Shown here piece after piece: positions 61,711 to 64,000 of a stretch of DNA of 64,000 nt. This DNA is from Candidatus Planktophila sulfonica. GTDB taxonomy: Bacteria > Actinomycetota > Actinomycetes > Nanopelagicales > Nanopelagicaceae. A program made the translations under genes and the position numbers. The notes beneath the pieces were generated by a model. It was not told the DNA's origin, ran no database searches, and saw only the letters and a program-made list of their open reading frames with translations. How positions within the stretch are numbered: position 1 is the first letter of the stretch; each line of letters starts with the position of its first letter. The DNA lies in the NCBI RefSeq assembly GCF_002288065.1, contig NZ_CP016773.1, positions 434,001 through 498,000 on the forward strand. Direction: 5' to 3'.

Positions 61711-62506
61711 TAAGACCTGTTGCTAAGGCAACAAGTAGAGCTGAACCCAGCACAACGCGGTAAATCACAAAAGGTGTAAAGCTCTTCGTTGAGATGAACT
61801 TCATCAACCAAGCAATCACGGCATAACCAATTAGAAACGCGGTGACCGTTGCCGCGAGTATCTCTGGCATGGAATAGACCGAAACTGTTGAATCATCCAT
61901 TGCTTGCTTGAGTTCGTAGAAACCACTTCCGAATACCGCAGGTACTGCCAATAAGAATGAGTAGCGCAGTGCTGCTTCTCGCTTGTATCCCAAGAAACGA
62001 CCGAGAGCGATTGTTGCGCCAGAGCGAGAGACGCCAGGAATCAGAGCCATGGATTGTGCGAAGCCGTAAATAACTCCATCGCGCACAGAAAGGTTCGATA
62101 AATCTTTAGCGCTCTTACCGACACGATCGGCGAATCCGAGAATCAACCCAAAGATAATGAGCGTTGATGCAATAACCCACAAAGAACGGAAGTGGTTGGT
62201 GATGTACTCCTGGCCGAGATAGCCCAACACAACAATCGGCAAAGTTCCGACAATGATGAGGCTTCCCAAGCGGGCCTCAGCAGATCCATCACGTTTAATC
62301 CAGGCACGTGCGATATTGAGAATATCTCTGCGGAAGTAGAGCAAGACTGCGAGCTCGGTACCAATCTGCGTAATGGCAGTAAAGGCTGCGCCCGGGTCAG
62401 TTGCATTGGGTAGAAACTCTCCAACGATACGGATATGCGCACTAGATGAAATAGGCAGGAACTCAGTAAGTCCTTGGACTATTCCTAAAAAGAGCGCTTC
62501 TAACAT
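61697..62506 (-). CDS. uppP: undecaprenyl-diphosphate phosphatase
   Basis: 269 aa, seven or eight helices. GLTEFLPISSSAHI (~12-25) and PGVSRSGATIALGR (~157-170) are the two catalytic regions. It recycles the lipid carrier for cell-wall synthesis. Probably the last gene of a minus-strand operon after the EamA transporter (20 bp gap). Confidence 0.94.
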   Translation of the reverse strand: MLEALFLGIVQGLTEFLPISSSAHIRIVGEFLPNATDPGAAFTAITQIGTELAVLLYFRRDILNIARAWIKRDGSAEARLGSLIIVGTLPIVVLGYLGQEYITNHFRSLWVIASTLIIFGLILGFADRVGKSAKDLSNLSVRDGVIYGFAQSMALIPGVSRSGATIALGRFLGYKREAALRYSFLLAVPAVFGSGFYELKQAMDDSTVSVYSMPEILAATVTAFLIGYAVIAWLMKFISTKSFTPFVIYRVVLGSALLVALATGLISAQ

Positions 62507-62526
62507 GGAAGTTAGTATCTCAATAA

Positions 62527-63402
62527 TTACTTCGCGACAGGTTTACGGCTCGCGAAGTAAGAACCAATTAATACCAATGGAAGTCCAAGGACGATTCCAA
62601 CTGTGAGTGGTTCATTCAAGATGATGACTCCCAAAATCACTGCGATTGCTGTGTTGAGGTAAGTAACTAGAGATCCACGGGCGACGCCGATGATGGATGC
62701 AAGAGTAAAGAATGCGGCAAAGGCAGCTCCCGTAGATAGAACTCCCAGTCCCACGATCGCGCGGATTGCGCCATCTGAAATCTGATGTGTCGGCCATTGT
62801 GCAATAGTGAAAGGCATATAGAAGATTGCAGTCATCAACATCGCGACCGCATTAATTGCAATTCCTGATACATGGGGAAGTGCACCTTGCACCATCATCA
62901 CAGCGTACGAGTAACCGATAGATGCGACCAGAACCATTGCAATCGAAAGTGGATCAGCAGATCCGGTAATGCTTTCGATACCAACGACAGCTACGAGGCC
63001 GATAAAACCCGCGATGATTCCGAATAAGCGCGTGTGATGCCAGACTGATTTATCGCCACGCATTGAAGCAAAGATCGTTGCCCAGATAGGCACTGACGCG
63101 ACAAGGAGCCCAGCCAGCCCTGATGAAATCTTCTGCTCTGCAGTTCCGATCAGAATCCAAGGCCCAATCATTTCTAGCAGCGCATAAGCAAAGACATAAC
63201 GCCATCCACGAACAGCTGCAATGAACTGACGTTGCTTAATGGCGATAGGAATCAATATTGCTGCGCCGATTGCTGTTCGAAGACAGACAACAGTTGCGGG
63301 ACTAAATCCATTATCTGGATCAACGGCTACCTTGATGAAAAGGTAAGGAATACCCCATAGGAAGCCGACAAGAATGAATAAGAACCAACCGCGACGTGAC
63401 AT
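62527..63402 (-). CDS. EamA-family (DMT) transporter
   Basis: 292 aa from ATG 63402 (MSRRGWFLFILV), which has AAGGAAA just upstream; the longer frame to 63507 overlaps the glycosyltransferase. Ten helices in two EamA repeats, typical of metabolite exporters. Substrate unknown. Eight bases after the glycogen-synthase-like gene. Confidence 0.85.
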   Translation of the reverse strand: MSRRGWFLFILVGFLWGIPYLFIKVAVDPDNGFSPATVVCLRTAIGAAILIPIAIKQRQFIAAVRGWRYVFAYALLEMIGPWILIGTAEQKISSGLAGLLVASVPIWATIFASMRGDKSVWHHTRLFGIIAGFIGLVAVVGIESITGSADPLSIAMVLVASIGYSYAVMMVQGALPHVSGIAINAVAMLMTAIFYMPFTIAQWPTHQISDGAIRAIVGLGVLSTGAAFAAFFTLASIIGVARGSLVTYLNTAIAVILGVIILNEPLTVGIVLGLPLVLIGSYFASRKPVAK

Positions 63403-63409
63403 GTTTTCC

Positions 63410-64000
63410 TTACTTGTTGATGACGCTCTTATAGAGCGCAATGGTTTGGGCAGCGACGGCATCCCAGCCGAACTCTGATTGGGCACGTGCACGTCCTGCT
63501 TTTCCATACTTTTTAAGCAGGGCAGGATCTGCCATCAGTGATGAAATAGCTGAAGTTAAATCTGCTTCAAACTTTCCGTGATCTATTGTGTAATCAACGA
63601 GCTCACCGGTCTGCTTATGTGAAACAACTTCAGGGATTCCACCGACACGAGACGCGAGCACTGCAGTTTCGCACCCCATCGCTTCAAGGTTCACGATTCC
63701 AAGAGGTTCATAAATAGATGGACAGAGGAATAAATCCGCATGAGTAAGTGCTGCTGTCAGCTTGTCATGGGGGAGCATCTCTTTAATCCACCAGACGTTA
63801 GAACGCGTGCTCTGAAGTTCTGCAATCAGTGCGGCAACTTCATTGCCAATCGTCTCTTCATCAGGACTTCCGGCAGCAAGCACCAGCCCGTATTCGGCTG
63901 GAACTTTCTTCCAGGCACGGAGTAAGTGAGCTAAACCTTTTTGGCGAGTAATGCGGCCGACGAACATTGCGTAGCGACCAGTGATTCCAAATTCCTTCAA
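63410..64000 (-). CDS. GT4 glycosyltransferase, glycogen-synthase-like (5' part outside window)
   Basis: The last 196 residues of a GT-B enzyme. YAMFVGRITRQKGLAHLLRAW begins the second domain (shown shortened as FVGRITRQKG), and SIYEPLGIVNLEAMGCETAVLAS contains the E-x7-E donor-binding motif (EPLGIVNLE). The form fits the actinobacterial single-chain glycogen synthase/alpha-maltose-phosphate synthase group, but other GT4 enzymes cannot be excluded without the N-terminus. Confidence 0.78.
   Translation of the reverse strand: MKEFGITGRYAMFVGRITRQKGLAHLLRAWKKVPAEYGLVLAAGSPDEETIGNEVAALIAELQSTRSNVWWIKEMLPHDKLTAALTHADLFLCPSIYEPLGIVNLEAMGCETAVLASRVGGIPEVVSHKQTGELVDYTIDHGKFEADLTSAISSLMADPALLKKYGKAGRARAQSEFGWDAVAAQTIALYKSVINK

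Noticed and set aside
61719-61734. TGTTGC/GCAACA hairpin as a bidirectional terminator between era and uppP
   Set aside because: Only 6 bp with no T-run on either side, and it lies inside the uppP coding sequence.
1-64000. tRNA, rRNA, insertion sequences, integrases, CRISPR arrays
   Set aside because: Looked for in all gaps and at the island edge; none recognised.

Overview
The window looks like chromosome of a streamlined, moderately low-GC actinobacterium; the freshwater acI / Nanopelagicales group is my inference. Evidence: actinobacterial families (SepH, DUF4192, DUF7455, HrdB-type sigma factor), a SAM-IV riboswitch before metX, lexA / LysM gene / nrdR order as in mycobacteria, hrdB-parE-parC order as in Streptomyces, and very tight gene packing with several overlapping convergent 3' ends. 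Many genes start without a Shine-Dalgarno but with a -10-like hexamer 6-7 nt before the start codon, which suggests widespread leaderless transcription.

Bases 1-9968 form a defence island that is more AT-rich than the rest. A tightly overlapping operon encodes a NERD-nuclease/SF1 helicase, a DrmA-like helicase, a DrmB-like DUF1998 protein, a small zinc-ribbon protein and a complete cytosine-C5 DNA methyltransferase. A convergent gene encodes an MvaI/BcnI-type restriction endonuclease. This resembles DISARM class 2, but no PLD nuclease (DrmC) is visible; a NERD helicase and a type II endonuclease are present instead. The 5' side of the island is cut by the window edge.

10-18 kb is accessory: a membrane HIRAN protein, a PH-like protein, PsiE, small membrane proteins, two exported proteins sharing an N-terminal module (one a probable zinc metallopeptidase), an oxidoreductase and a collagen-like exported protein. 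18-22 kb is a mannoside operon (ROK kinase, cupin mannose-6-phosphate isomerase, GH2 beta-mannosidase). 21.8-23.6 kb holds lexA with two SOS boxes and a divergent LysM gene, plus a DUF4258/DUF2283 pair lying between the present lexA 3' end and a diverged second copy of it. 23.7-27.2 kb is the nrdR-nrdJ operon with paired NrdR boxes, followed by a strong terminator and a candidate structured RNA. 27.7-31.1 kb is the FMN-riboswitch-controlled riboflavin operon.

31-41 kb carries an extradiol dioxygenase divergent from dinG across a perfect palindrome, a TetR regulator, two paralogous exported cysteine-rich proteins divergent from a haem/siderophore-type ABC transporter, a Nudix hydrolase and DUF4192. 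41.4-51.4 kb is core: SAM-IV/metX, the main sigma factor, topoisomerase subunits B and A (A lacks its C-terminal domain), ABC-F. 51-64 kb has pseudouridine catabolism (psuG-psuK), sepH, an inositol-phosphatase gene, rplS-lepB-rnhB-yraN-yifB-dprA-era, uppP, an EamA transporter and the end of a glycogen-synthase-like gene. I saw no tRNA, rRNA, CRISPR array or insertion sequence.
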